A stretch of 64,000 nucleotides of DNA from Dyadobacter sediminis (GCF_005860765.1 NZ_VCEI01000025.1:434001-498000); one strand, 5' to 3'; positions 9,468-18,068 are shown, counted from the stretch's first letter. The notes: generated from the sequence alone by a model not told the origin. Numbers and translations: made by a program.

Positions 9468-10168
9468 ATTTCACCCGAATCCAGAAAGCTGTAAAAGCCA
9501 TTGTCCGTAAAAATCATGTGGTCCAGAATAGGAATGTCCAGCAAACGTCCGGCTTCCTTGACCTGCATCGTAAGCTGCCGGTCCGCATGGCTGGGCTGTA
9601 ACTGGCCGGAAGGATGGTTGTGAACCAGAATTACCGAACTTGCAAGATGATCAATAGCCAGTTTGAAAATCACTTTTACATCCACGACCGTACCTGAAAC
9701 GCCTCCGACGCTGACCTGAATCGTACGTGTTACATCGTTGGCGCGGTTGAGCAGCATGATCCAGAATTCTTCATGCGCTTTATCCAGCAGATACTGCTTC
9801 ATTTCTTCGTAAACATCAGCGGGTGCCGTTATCTTCCGCTTCTGCGATTTGGTTATATCGTTTCTTCTCCGCCCGAGTTCAAGAGCGGCAACAATCGTAA
9901 TGGCCTTGGCTTCTCCGATTCCCCTGATTTTGGTAAGATCGGTAACACCCAGTTTGGCCAGTTCATTGATATTGTTTCCAACCGAGTTCATGATCTGTTT
10001 GCCAACATCGACTGCGGAAAGATCGACTGTTCCTGAACCGATCAGGATTGCAATAAGCTCCGCATCGGATAGTGCTGCCCTTCCTTTCAGAAGTAACTTT
10101 TCACGCGGTCTGTCTTCTTCAAACCAGCTGCGGATTTTTCTTGTACTGTGATCATTTTTCTTCGACAT
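9464..10168 (-). CDS. radC: RadC/YeeS family JAB-domain protein
   Basis: Protein of 234 residues with an N-terminal UPF0758 region and helix-hairpin-helix (KLGVTDLTKIRGIGEAKA) and a C-terminal JAB/MPN domain whose metal-binding signature is complete: HNHPSGQLQPSHADRQLT, that is H-x-H-P-S-G with a following S and D. The family is named for an old DNA-repair phenotype that was later reassigned; the fold is a zinc-dependent hydrolase, but the substrate is not established. Full length for a chromosomal RadC. It is convergent with the lipoprotein gene (4-bp overlap of the ends) and codirectional with the upstream TPR gene. Confidence 0.93.
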   Translation of the reverse strand: MSKKNDHSTRKIRSWFEEDRPREKLLLKGRAALSDAELIAILIGSGTVDLSAVDVGKQIMNSVGNNINELAKLGVTDLTKIRGIGEAKAITIVAALELGRRRNDITKSQKRKITAPADVYEEMKQYLLDKAHEEFWIMLLNRANDVTRTIQVSVGGVSGTVVDVKVIFKLAIDHLASSVILVHNHPSGQLQPSHADRQLTMQVKEAGRLLDIPILDHMIFTDNGFYSFLDSGEI

Positions 10169-10225
10169 ACCGCCAATTTTCAGGATTGCTAATGCTTAGA
10201 CGTTCCGGAAACGGTAAAGTCACTT

Positions 10226-11758
10226 TTACTCACCGAGCAGCGTCAATGCTGCGCGTGCCTTGTTATCGATGCTGTTCTTGTATTCATGTTTTTTGAACGA
10301 CATGGCCGTTTTAAAATATCCTGCGGCTTTGACTTTATCTTTTTTATCCATGCAAATGTACCCGAGCTGTAATGCAGCAGAAGCTCCAAAGCCGGGCGCC
10401 GCTTTACGCGACAACGTTAAAGTCCGTTCGTAATAAGGAATGGACTGATTTATTTTTCCTGATTTCTGAAAAATCCTTGCTTTACGGTAATTGAATTCTG
10501 TTTTTTCCGGCCATGAACGAAATGAATTTTCAGAAACGGCATCCATGATCTTCATGGCCTGCAAAAGGTATCCGCCATCTGTGGCATATCTGGCTTTATA
10601 CAAAATTTTGTTTGACGGACTTATTTTTCCTGCAAGAAAATCCTCCGCAAAGCGCTGCGCCGACTGGTCGGCTTCTACAATCGTACTTCCGCCTGCATTT
10701 ATTTTATTTATAAACCTGGTGGCTTCCTGATCTTTATTGTCCAGCCAAAAACACATGAATAGTTTCAGGTTGCTGTCTTTGATGTAATTGAAACCGCTGT
10801 ATTTTCGCTGAAAAAGTAGATACGACTCCTGTGCATTTTCGTAATCGCCCCTTTGCAGTTTTATTTCTCCGCGTAGATAATCCAGAAATGGAAACGGAAT
10901 GTAAGCAGAGCCGGAAGGTGCCTTTGCCAGAAATCCGGCCGCTTCTTCTCCTTTGTTTTCTTTTAAAAAAATGGTTGTGGCAAAAAAATGATAAAGCAGA
11001 TTATCTGGCTGTTCTTCCGGCAACTGACGCATTCGGGCAAGCTGCGCCGGCGACAGGTGCAAAGTATAGGCATGAAGCAAAAGATCGATCAGTTCGGCTT
11101 CCTGCCGGAAAACAGGTTCTTCTTCGGCAACCTTGCGCAGTTCCTGAATACCGGTCTGGATACTGCCTTTCAGTCCCAGCATCCGGGTAATCCATGTATA
11201 ATTTTCCGGTATGGAACCAATCAGCACATGCAAAAGTCCGAGCGATTTAAGAGTAGGGAGGAATTTCGGAAATTTCTTCTGGTTTTCTTCCAGCAGTTTG
11301 TAGGCTTTGATAATTTCCCATGATCCGCTGATTTCATTTCCGAACTTCAGCTTGGCAAATGCCCAGTGCATCCGGATTTCCGCCTGAAGAAACCGTTTGT
11401 ACGGCGAGTTGTCCGGAAGCTTTGCCATTTTATCCAGACGTTCTTCTTCAAGCCGGGAAAGTTGTTTGTAAGCATTTTTATCTTCCGAAATCAGCAGATA
11501 ATGCAGGTCTGCATAATTGTCGAGATAAGGAACAAACGCATTATCCGGCTGGGTCTTACGTTCTGCGTTCAGTAACTCGCGTGCAGGCTGCAGGCGCAAT
11601 TTCTGTATTTCGGAATAGGCTTTTTGCAGCTTCGAAGTAAAACCGGCCTTGTAACCGTTTTCCTGGGCCATTAACGGATTTGCTGATAAAATCAGTAACA
11701 GCAATCCTGTTATCAAATAAGCGTACTTTGCGTAAAAAAGCCGTTTTCGGAATGTCAT
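10226..11758 (-). CDS. Secreted tetratricopeptide-repeat protein
   Basis: Protein of about 510 residues with a signal peptide (MTFRKRLFYAKYAYL then a hydrophobic stretch ending LMAQ) and helical repeats across the rest; YFKTAMSFKKHEYKNSIDNK and similar A/Y/A-rich units are TPR-like. I start it at the ATG at 11756-11758 because the upstream extension adds a charged, cysteine-rich stretch in front of a complete signal peptide. The organisation resembles the TPR proteins of Bacteroidota related to the eukaryotic Iml2/TTC39 (DUF3808) group, but that link is tentative. It follows a run of minus-strand housekeeping genes. The function is unknown; a scaffold role in the periplasm is the usual guess. 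Confidence 0.75.
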   Translation of the reverse strand: MTFRKRLFYAKYAYLITGLLLLILSANPLMAQENGYKAGFTSKLQKAYSEIQKLRLQPARELLNAERKTQPDNAFVPYLDNYADLHYLLISEDKNAYKQLSRLEEERLDKMAKLPDNSPYKRFLQAEIRMHWAFAKLKFGNEISGSWEIIKAYKLLEENQKKFPKFLPTLKSLGLLHVLIGSIPENYTWITRMLGLKGSIQTGIQELRKVAEEEPVFRQEAELIDLLLHAYTLHLSPAQLARMRQLPEEQPDNLLYHFFATTIFLKENKGEEAAGFLAKAPSGSAYIPFPFLDYLRGEIKLQRGDYENAQESYLLFQRKYSGFNYIKDSNLKLFMCFWLDNKDQEATRFINKINAGGSTIVEADQSAQRFAEDFLAGKISPSNKILYKARYATDGGYLLQAMKIMDAVSENSFRSWPEKTEFNYRKARIFQKSGKINQSIPYYERTLTLSRKAAPGFGASAALQLGYICMDKKDKVKAAGYFKTAMSFKKHEYKNSIDNKARAALTLLGE

Positions 11759-11819
11759 TTTACGGGCACAAAAAAAGGTTGTCCGGCAAGACAACCTTGG
11801 AATCTATAATTTAAAAATC

Positions 11820-12566
11820 TTATCGACGCTGATGAACCGGTTCAACGCTTTCCACATCGGCAAGAATACGACCGCAATGTTCACAGACAATCAGTTTTTT
11901 GCGTTCACGAATGTCAGCCTGACGCTGTGGCGGAACGATGCTGAAACAGCCGCCGCAGGCACCGCGCGACACATGCACCACTGCAAGGCCGTTCATGGAA
12001 TTGTCACGGATTTTCTGATAGGATTTCAGAAGGCGCTCTTCAATTTTCTTAACGTGTTTTTCTCTTTCTGCAATGAGTGCTTTTTCTTCGGCTTCGCTTT
12101 CGCTTGTGATGACGGACAGTTCGCCTTTTTTCGCCTTCAGATCTTCGTTCCTTTCATTCAGAACAGATTCGGCACGGTTTGCGTCTTCTTCAATCAGGCG
12201 GATACGTGCTCTGGCTTCATTTATTTTCTTGTCGGCCAGCTGCATATCCAGTTCTTGTAATTCTATTTCTTTGGTGATGGCGTCATATTCGCGGTTATTG
12301 CGGACATTCATTTGCTGATCCTTGTATTTTTTGATCAGTTTTTCACCTTCTTTCTGCGCATTTTTGAAGTTGTCTATTTCAGAATTCAGAGTGGCAATTT
12401 CACTTTTGAATTTTCCGAGGCGGGTTTCAAAACCGATGATTTCATCTTCAAGGTCCCGGACTTCCTCAGGAAGATCACCGCGTGTTTTTAATATTTCGTC
12501 AAGGCTTGAATCAATTTCCTGCAGCTTCAGGAGTGCGTCTAATTTTTGTGCGATTGTATTTTCCAT
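11820..12566 (-). CDS. Coiled-coil zinc-ribbon protein (C4-type, CT398-like)
   Basis: Protein of 248 residues: residues 1-180 are a long antiparallel coiled coil rich in E, K and L, and the C-terminus carries a four-cysteine zinc ribbon, CGGCFSIVPPQRQ ... CEHCGRIL. This is the architecture of Chlamydia CT398 and Helicobacter HP0958 (FlgZ), which bind RNA, sigma-54 or flagellar factors; in non-flagellated Bacteroidota the role is unknown. It sits 101 bp downstream of the Nif3-like gene, an arrangement found widely in bacteria (Nif3 followed by a C4 zinc-ribbon protein), so the two are probably cotranscribed and functionally linked. Confidence 0.88.
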   Translation of the reverse strand: MENTIAQKLDALLKLQEIDSSLDEILKTRGDLPEEVRDLEDEIIGFETRLGKFKSEIATLNSEIDNFKNAQKEGEKLIKKYKDQQMNVRNNREYDAITKEIELQELDMQLADKKINEARARIRLIEEDANRAESVLNERNEDLKAKKGELSVITSESEAEEKALIAEREKHVKKIEERLLKSYQKIRDNSMNGLAVVHVSRGACGGCFSIVPPQRQADIRERKKLIVCEHCGRILADVESVEPVHQRR

Positions 12567-12667
12567 GTATGTCTTTAATGGACTTGTTTCAATGCGTAAT
12601 AAGTGAAGGTAGTCAGCCCTTTATTTTAACAGAATATCAGTTAAATAAGTTGAGATGAAATTGCTTT

Positions 12668-13768
12668 CTAAACAAAATATTGTACCGGATTGGTGTTGAC
12701 TTCTGACAAACAGCGTGCGAAATTACTAAATTTTCCTGATAAATAGTTATAGAGTAAATCTTTAGTAAAGACTTCACTCTCATAATGGCCTATATCACAG
12801 ATCATAATTTTATTTTCTGCGTCAAAATATTCATGATATTTATAATCAGAGGTTATAAATATATCTGCGTTTGCCCGGATTGCGTCTGGTAAAAGAAAGC
12901 TTCCTGCGCCTCCGCAAACAGCAACCCGTTTGATCGTACTTCCGGCTGCGGCAGTATGCTTGATTACATTAAGCTGCATTTTTTCTTTCAGCAGATTCAG
13001 AAAATTATGCGGATCAACCGCATCCGGCAATTCCCCGACAGCACCGGCTCCGACTTCCTGATTTTCATTTTCAAGAGATGTCAGATAATAGGCAACTTCT
13101 TCATACGGATGCGCTTGACGCAGTGTTGAAAGAACTTTTGACTGCATGTGTGCCGGAAACATGACTTCAATGCGATGTTCCGCCACTTCTTCCAGCTTTC
13201 CTGCCGTGCCGATTACCGGATGGGCCGACTCGCCGGGCAAAAAAGTTCCGGTTCCATCAGTCCTGAAGCTGCAATTCTCATATTGGCCGATTTTGCCTGC
13301 ACCGGCTGCAAAAAGAGCGTCGAGAACAGATTTTGCATCCTTGACCGGAACAAAAAAAGCCAGTTTCATCAGCAGATTCTTTTTTGGAGCAAGTACGCGG
13401 ACATTTCCAAGTCCGAGCCGTTCGGCTATTTTCCAGTTCACTCCTTTTTCAATATGATCAAGATTGGTATGGATCGCATAAATGGCGATATCGTTTTTTA
13501 TAGCTTTGATTATCGTTCTTTCCACATAATTGTTCCCGTTGAGTTTTTTCAAACCTTTGAAAATAATGGGATGATGCGCTATGATCAGGTTGCATTTTTT
13601 TTCAATGGCTTCTTCCACTACTTTTTCGGTCACGTCCAGTGTAAAAAGCACGCCTGATATTCCGGTTTGCGCGGAACCTACCAAAAGACCTGCATTATCA
13701 TAACCTTCCTGATACGCAAGCGGAGCCAGTTTTTCCAGCTCCTGAATTACTTCACTTATATATGTCAT
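12668..13768 (-). CDS. Nif3-like dinuclear metal-centre protein (YqfO/YbgI family, long form)
   Basis: Hexameric metal-binding protein of 366 residues. Metal ligands appear in IIAHHPIIF and HTNLDH near the start and in DIGHYESEVF near the end. Between them (about residues 125-235) is the extra CutA/PII-like domain seen in the long YqfO form. The family is annotated as GTP cyclohydrolase I type 2 homologue, but the activity is not firmly established. It is codirectional with the zinc-ribbon gene downstream. A promoter in the AT-rich region to its right would be back-to-back with the tRNA-Asp promoter. Confidence 0.93.
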   Translation of the reverse strand: MTYISEVIQELEKLAPLAYQEGYDNAGLLVGSAQTGISGVLFTLDVTEKVVEEAIEKKCNLIIAHHPIIFKGLKKLNGNNYVERTIIKAIKNDIAIYAIHTNLDHIEKGVNWKIAERLGLGNVRVLAPKKNLLMKLAFFVPVKDAKSVLDALFAAGAGKIGQYENCSFRTDGTGTFLPGESAHPVIGTAGKLEEVAEHRIEVMFPAHMQSKVLSTLRQAHPYEEVAYYLTSLENENQEVGAGAVGELPDAVDPHNFLNLLKEKMQLNVIKHTAAAGSTIKRVAVCGGAGSFLLPDAIRANADIFITSDYKYHEYFDAENKIMICDIGHYESEVFTKDLLYNYLSGKFSNFARCLSEVNTNPVQYFV

Positions 13769-13862
13769 TTTTTTGTTTACTACAACTGTTTCATTTTCAG
13801 AATATTCCTTTCTTTATCTATTTTTATTTACAAATAAAATAACTAAATTGGTGTCGTAAGTA

Positions 13863-13892
13863 TTGCAACGGAAAATAATAATAGTAGTTTTG
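13863..13892 (+). promoter_or_regulatory. Promoter of the tRNA-Asp array
   Basis: TTG at 13863-13865, a 19-bp spacer, and TAGTTTTG at 13885-13892 fit the Bacteroidota primary sigma consensus TTG-N17-23-TAnnTTTG exactly. It lies about 35 bp before the first tRNA-Asp. The bases after the -7 element (TTTTGCACCACGTTT) are nearly identical to those at the tRNA-Ser promoter in this window. Confidence 0.7.
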
Positions 13893-13926
13893 CACCACGT
13901 TTTACAGAAAAGCTGTGAAATAAACT

Positions 13927-14003
13927 GGTTTGGTAGTTCAGTTGGTTAGAATACATGCCTGTCACGCATGGGGTCGCGGGTTCGAGTCCCGTCCAGACCG
14001 CCA
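13927..14003 (+). tRNA. tRNA-Asp(GTC), copy 1, CCA encoded
   Basis: Complete cloverleaf: acceptor GGTTTGG/CCAGACC, D-arm with GTTGG, anticodon stem CATGC/GCATG around loop CTGTCAC (anticodon GTC), 5-nt variable loop, T-arm GCGGG-TTCGAGT-CCCGT, discriminator G and encoded CCA (14001-14003). First of four units; preceded by a consensus promoter. This is the only copy with an encoded CCA. Confidence 0.97.
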
Positions 14004-14060
14004 GTTTTAAGTTTTGTCTATAATAAGACAACAGAAAGTTTAAAGTTCTTTACAAGTATT

Positions 14061-14134
14061 GGTTTGGTAGTTCAGTTGGTTAGAATACATGCCTGTCACG
14101 CATGGGGTCGCGGGTTCGAGTCCCGTCCAGACCG
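14061..14134 (+). tRNA. tRNA-Asp(GTC), copy 2
   Basis: The 74-nt body is identical to copy 1, with anticodon GTC, but it is followed by CTT instead of CCA. It lies 57 bp after copy 1 without a terminator between, so the two are probably one transcript that ends at the strong terminator at 14153. Confidence 0.97.
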
Positions 14135-14152
14135 CTTCAAGTTTAAGTAAAA

Positions 14153-14182
14153 GCCTGTAAATTCATTTTACAGGCTTTTTTT
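14153..14182 (+). terminator. Rho-independent terminator after tRNA-Asp copy 2
   Basis: Perfect 9-bp stem GCCTGTAAA/TTTACAGGC with loop TTCAT, followed by seven T. It would stop transcription from the tRNA-Asp promoter before the two interrupted copies. Confidence 0.88.
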
Positions 14183-14226
14183 ATTTTACGTTACCTCCGG
14201 TTTTAAGAGAGTTCTTTGCAAGTATT

Positions 14227-14343
14227 GGTTTGGTAGTTCAGCCGGTTAGAATACATGTCGCGCCATGATGGCCCGGCCTGCGTAGAGTGTCACGCATGGG
14301 GTCGCGTGCGGAACGCCGCCCGGTTCGAGTCCCGTCCAGACCG
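14227..14343 (+). tRNA. Interrupted tRNA-Asp-like gene, copy 3 (two insertions; possibly pseudogene)
   Basis: Acceptor stem, D-arm, anticodon triplet region (TGTCACGCATG), T-loop and discriminator match copy 2, but the gene is 117 nt instead of 74. A 30-nt GC-rich segment (14258-14287) replaces the CC of the anticodon loop, and a 15-nt segment (14307-14321) splits the 5' strand of the T-stem. The second insert contains a hairpin GCGG-AACG-CCGC; the first can form CCA-TGA-TGG inside CGCG/TGCG. As written the anticodon loop and T-stem cannot form normally, so it would not act as an elongator tRNA unless both segments were removed. No upstream promoter of consensus type is visible, and it lies behind a terminator. 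Confidence 0.7.
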
Positions 14344-14361
14344 CTTCAAGTTTAAGTAAAA

Positions 14362-14391
14362 GCCTGTAAATTCATTTTACAGGCTTTTTTT
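14362..14391 (+). terminator. Rho-independent terminator after interrupted tRNA-Asp copy 3
   Basis: Identical stem-loop (GCCTGTAAA, TTCAT, TTTACAGGC) and T-run to the one after copy 2, carried along in the 209-bp duplication. Confidence 0.85.
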
Positions 14392-14435
14392 ATTTTACGT
14401 TAACTCTGGTTTTAAGAGAGTTCTTTGCAAGTATT

Positions 14436-14552
14436 GGTTTGGTAGTTCAGCTGGTTAGAATACATGTCGCGCCACGATGGCCCGGCCCGCGTAGAGTGTC
14501 ACGCATGGGGTCGCGTGCGGAACGCCGCCCGGTTCGAGTCCCGTCCAGACCG
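14436..14552 (+). tRNA. Interrupted tRNA-Asp-like gene, copy 4 (two insertions; possibly pseudogene)
   Basis: Same 117-nt layout as copy 3, with inserts at 14467-14496 (anticodon loop) and 14516-14530 (T-stem). Compared with copy 3 the first insert has two T-to-C changes; one falls in the predicted loop and the other turns a G-T pair into G-C, so the predicted hairpin is kept. The outer tRNA-Asp parts are intact apart from a D-loop change. It is followed by a weaker terminator and then the convergent VWA gene. Confidence 0.7.
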
Positions 14553-14571
14553 CTTCAAGTTTTAAGTAAAA

Positions 14572-14598
14572 GCCTGTAAATTCATTTTACGGGCTTTT
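14572..14598 (+). terminator. Degenerate terminator after copy 4
   Basis: The same stem as the two preceding terminators but with TTTACGGGC (one G-T pair) and only four T before GCTG, so it is probably weaker. It faces the convergent end of the VWA operon. Confidence 0.6.
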
Positions 14599-14645
14599 GC
14601 TGTTTAGGAATGAATTGGAAAATGCTTCATTAGCATTTCGCTTGA

Positions 14646-15779
14646 TTACAGTTTGATGTTGTTACTGCCTGCCCAGCCGGCCAGATCCTGTTTGCTTAAC
14701 GCAGCTGCCATTAAATCCGGAAATTTGTCGGGCGTGCAGGCAAATACTGGAATACCGGCAGAAGCCAGGAATTCGGCATTCTGATGATCGTAAAAGGGAG
14801 CACCGGAGTCATTCAGTGCCAACAGCACAATGACCTGAACGCCGCTGCTTACAAGCTGAACTGCTTTCTTTCGCATTTCTGCCTGATTCCCGCCTTCATA
14901 TAAATCACTGATCAGAACCAAAACCGTATCCAGAGGCCGGCTTATTATTTGCTGGCAGTAAATCAGGGCTTTATGGATGTCTGTGCCGCCGCCAAGCTGT
15001 ACGCCAAACAGTAAATCCACCGGATCAGTAAGTTCTTCTGTCAAATCTGCCACCGCTGTGTCAAAAACGACCATTCTGGTTTGTATTGCCGGAATAGAGG
15101 CCATTACAGCGCCAAAAATACCTGAATAGATTACGGACGTTCCCATTGAGCCGCTTTGGTCAATACAAAGTACTACATCTTTCATGGCTTTGCGCTTGCG
15201 GCCATAGCCAACCCTGATTTCAGGAATAATGGTTTTGTATTCAGGCTGATAATGTTTCAGATTCTTACGAATTGTTTCATTCCAGTTTATTTCGTTGTGC
15301 TGTGGCCGGGTATTTCTTGCAGCCCGGTTCAGCATGCCCGTAATGGCTTGCTGCGTAGGGCCCGACAATTTTTGAGTTAATTCATCCACTACTTTTTTGA
15401 CCACTTGCCTGGCTGTTGTTTTTGTCTTTTCAGGAATCAGTTTTCCAAGTGTCATCAGGCTGGCTACCAAATGAATATCCGGCACTACTGTTTCCAGCAT
15501 TTCAGGCTCGGTCAGCATGGCGGTGAGATTAAGCCGCTTCAATGCATCCTGCTGCATCACCTTTACAACAGAAGCCGGAAAATACTCCCGTATGTCGCCA
15601 AGCCAGCGGGCGACGTTAGGAGAAGAAGCGCCGAGACCGCCCTTTCTTTCACTATTGTAAAGCGCTTCGAGGGTTTTATCAATACCGCTTTCTTCTTTGG
15701 TAAATGTTGTATTCAGTTCCTCATGCGTTTCTTTGCCCAGTACGAGGCGCCAGCGTTTGATCGCATCTTTATTGTCCAT
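14646..15779 (-). CDS. VWA-domain protein of a MoxR-VWA operon (YehP-like)
   Basis: Cytoplasmic protein of 377 residues with a helical N-terminal half and a C-terminal von Willebrand A domain. The MIDAS metal site is complete: DQSGSMG (residues 207-213), a threonine in GGGTDIHKAL and an aspartate in ISDLYEGG. The length and the KDVVLCIDQSGSMG core match E. coli YehP (about 378 residues, from memory). VWA proteins of this kind work with a MoxR AAA+ ATPase, as NorD/NorQ, CbbO/CbbQ and ViaA/RavA do, remodelling a client or inserting metal. It is the last gene of the operon, 9 bp behind DUF5682, and the MoxR gene is the third. Confidence 0.88.
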   Translation of the reverse strand: MDNKDAIKRWRLVLGKETHEELNTTFTKEESGIDKTLEALYNSERKGGLGASSPNVARWLGDIREYFPASVVKVMQQDALKRLNLTAMLTEPEMLETVVPDIHLVASLMTLGKLIPEKTKTTARQVVKKVVDELTQKLSGPTQQAITGMLNRAARNTRPQHNEINWNETIRKNLKHYQPEYKTIIPEIRVGYGRKRKAMKDVVLCIDQSGSMGTSVIYSGIFGAVMASIPAIQTRMVVFDTAVADLTEELTDPVDLLFGVQLGGGTDIHKALIYCQQIISRPLDTVLVLISDLYEGGNQAEMRKKAVQLVSSGVQVIVLLALNDSGAPFYDHQNAEFLASAGIPVFACTPDKFPDLMAAALSKQDLAGWAGSNNIKL

Positions 15780-15788
15780 GTTTTTGAT

Positions 15789-18023
15789 TTAAAGGCCCAT
15801 CAGTTTTTCGAGCACCGGCAATACTTGTTTCGCCCGTTCTTCATCAATCTTGCTGTGAATTTCCATACCGGCGGAAACCGGTTTTGCTTGTCTGGCGCGT
15901 TGTGCGATCTTTTGCTTTTCTACATTGCTGTATACGGAAAAAGTGCGTCGCAGCAATGGTATGACCTGCAGGAAAACCGTTTCTTCCAGACCGAGCAGCC
16001 AGTCATTTACAATGTTCCAGATGTTATCATCCAGTACCAGCACGGTTGCTGCATCATTTAAAAAACCTTCCAGCCAGGCCGCTGAAAAATCAGGGCTGTT
16101 GTTTATCGACAGGACTTTTGAGAACTCATTACTCATGGATTCATGATCCAGTACACGGGCATCATACAGTGTTTTACAGCAATAACCCTGCACCATAGGC
16201 GCAGCATGGGCCGAGGCCACTATTTTCTTGATCGTTTCTGTCCAGGAAGCTTTCAGTTCTTCCTCTTCCAGTAAAAGTATGGATTGATTTACATCCCTGA
16301 TTTTTTCAGTAATGGTAACCGCCTGTTCTTCATCAATGCCTGTGCAGCTTAGCGGCAGGCTGGCCGCAATCCTGTAAAAAACAGCTTTTAAAATCACATT
16401 TACGGCCTCCAGATCCGTTTTGCGCACATTGCCATAACGGTTAACCTGTACCAAGGGGATAAATGCATTCATCAGGACGGTTGTATCGGCAGTGCTGGCG
16501 GCGAGTTCATCCATCCGTTGGATGGCAAATGCAACGGCACTTTGCAGGTCAGACGGCAAGGCTTTTTGTATCAGGGCAGTAATTTCATCCAGACGTGTAC
16601 AATTACGTGCTTCATGTTCCAGGTATTTATTGGCAGCTTCTTCTATAGTATTTCCCCAGGCAGCTTTTTCCAGTAATTTAATGGTAAGTTCCGGATACCA
16701 AAGCAAACTCCATTCTTCCTTGAAGGTGCCTTTGCTGCTGCTGTGCTGCAACTTGGCCCAATCCACCTCCAGTGCAATAAGCCGGTGCAGCAGAATGCTT
16801 TTTTCCAGATCGTTTTCGTTACGCAAATCCAGTTTGATGTGTTTCTCATCGTTGCTGATTTTCAACCTGAGCCTTCTGATTTGCTGCTCCAGATCTCTTT
16901 GGACCGGTACCTGCGGCGTACCTTCCGGAATCTGTCCGAGTGCATTCCCCACGATCAGTTCCCGGTGAATAAGGTTCATGAAAATAGGATCGCCCATGCA
17001 CATGACAGCCAGAATGGACTCGTTGAATTCTTTTAACCCGGGTCTGTGCAGATGTCTTAATCCTGCCAGAGCATTGGCAAGCCGTACCGATTCTATAATA
17101 TGAGCCGATGAAATAGCTACCTGATGCGCACGGAATATACGGGCTGCATGCGACAGCCATAAAGCACCGCCATCTTCCGGATGATGCCAGGCATGGCTGT
17201 ACCAACCCGGCGATTCCAGTCCTGCGCCATACCCGCTTGCCAACGACAAACGGTCATTGGTCCACGGTATCCAGGTGGTTTCTACTTTTACTTTCGGCAG
17301 ATTTTTCAAAAGAACGTTATCATCCTTTTGCCTGGGCATGTTGCTCAATGCCGGCACATGCCAGGCTCCGCATATGACTGCAATCTTTGTGTATAGCTCC
17401 TTTTGCGCAGTCCGTATGGCTTTGCGCATAAAAGCTTCCCGCAAGGCTTCGTCATTATCTTTCTTGTGTGGCAATTCATTCCTTAAAGCTTCCATAGAAC
17501 TGGCTATGGCACTAAAAACCTCTGCTGGATGATTTGCAATTTCAAACTTGTGTTCCCACCATTCTTCAGCATCTTCAAAGCCTGCAATTTCTGCCAGATA
17601 AGCAACAGGGTTTTGACGGATTGCCGGTATATCTGCATGGGTTGATGGTTTGTTTTCTTCCGCTAGATCCATAGCCGGTACCGTCCGCGTATCAGGTTCA
17701 TTTACTTTAACCAGACTATGTGCAAGCGGCATATCAATGAAGCGTACCGGAATTCCATTTTTCAAGGCATACTGAATAGCATTCCATTCCGGACTAAATG
17801 CAGCAAACGGATAAAAAACCGCCTGATCCGGATGATCAGGAACATAGGCAAGCAGGGCAACCGGAGGCTTCATGTCGGAATGCGTTACCCAGGGCAGCAT
17901 CGTTTCACCTTCCGGTGGGCCTTCTATTAATAGAATATCCGGACGAATGGTATGAAGTGCATCCAGCACATGCCTGGAAGAGCCCGGCCCGTGATGCCGG
18001 ATGCCTAAGAGATGGAGCGACAT
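15789..18023 (-). CDS. DUF5682 family protein (YehM-like), putative Tiki/TraB-type metallohydrolase
   Basis: Protein of 744 residues beginning MSLHLLGIRHHGPGSSRHVL, the hallmark of DUF5682, and close in length to E. coli YehM (about 759, from memory). Residues 1-230 show two GX2H motifs, GIRH at 7-10 and GAWH at 219-222, with IEGPPEGE (E34, E38) and a REAFMRKAI segment between. The Tiki/TraB/ChaN/EreA superfamily uses paired GX2H motifs and glutamates to bind metal, so I infer a metal-dependent hydrolase domain followed by about 500 largely helical residues. No signal peptide, hence cytoplasmic. It is between the MoxR ATPase and the VWA gene, which may mature or control it. The substrate is unknown. 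Confidence 0.82.
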   Translation of the reverse strand: MSLHLLGIRHHGPGSSRHVLDALHTIRPDILLIEGPPEGETMLPWVTHSDMKPPVALLAYVPDHPDQAVFYPFAAFSPEWNAIQYALKNGIPVRFIDMPLAHSLVKVNEPDTRTVPAMDLAEENKPSTHADIPAIRQNPVAYLAEIAGFEDAEEWWEHKFEIANHPAEVFSAIASSMEALRNELPHKKDNDEALREAFMRKAIRTAQKELYTKIAVICGAWHVPALSNMPRQKDDNVLLKNLPKVKVETTWIPWTNDRLSLASGYGAGLESPGWYSHAWHHPEDGGALWLSHAARIFRAHQVAISSAHIIESVRLANALAGLRHLHRPGLKEFNESILAVMCMGDPIFMNLIHRELIVGNALGQIPEGTPQVPVQRDLEQQIRRLRLKISNDEKHIKLDLRNENDLEKSILLHRLIALEVDWAKLQHSSSKGTFKEEWSLLWYPELTIKLLEKAAWGNTIEEAANKYLEHEARNCTRLDEITALIQKALPSDLQSAVAFAIQRMDELAASTADTTVLMNAFIPLVQVNRYGNVRKTDLEAVNVILKAVFYRIAASLPLSCTGIDEEQAVTITEKIRDVNQSILLLEEEELKASWTETIKKIVASAHAAPMVQGYCCKTLYDARVLDHESMSNEFSKVLSINNSPDFSAAWLEGFLNDAATVLVLDDNIWNIVNDWLLGLEETVFLQVIPLLRRTFSVYSNVEKQKIAQRARQAKPVSAGMEIHSKIDEERAKQVLPVLEKLMGL

Positions 18024-18068
18024 GGTATTTTGTCAATTAATGGGTTCGTAGCTGGAAACGGACGTATA

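Larger units (their letters stand above)
14135..14552 (+). repeat. Two tandem copies of a 209-bp unit (terminator + leader + interrupted tRNA-Asp)
   Basis: Bases 14135-14343 and 14344-14552 are direct repeats of exactly 209 bp with only scattered substitutions (for example CCTCCGG versus ACTCTGG in the leader, and CCGG versus CTGG in the D-loop). Each unit holds a Rho-independent terminator, a short leader and a 117-nt tRNA-Asp with two insertions. The arrangement implies one insertion history followed by tandem duplication. A third terminator-like tail follows at 14553-14598. Confidence 0.9.

Noticed and set aside
13843..14031. Minus-strand ORF over tRNA-Asp copy 1
   Set aside because: Antisense to a perfect tRNA.
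14227..14552. Group I or group II intron in the tRNA-Asp copies
   Set aside because: The inserts are only 30 and 15 nt, far below self-splicing intron size.
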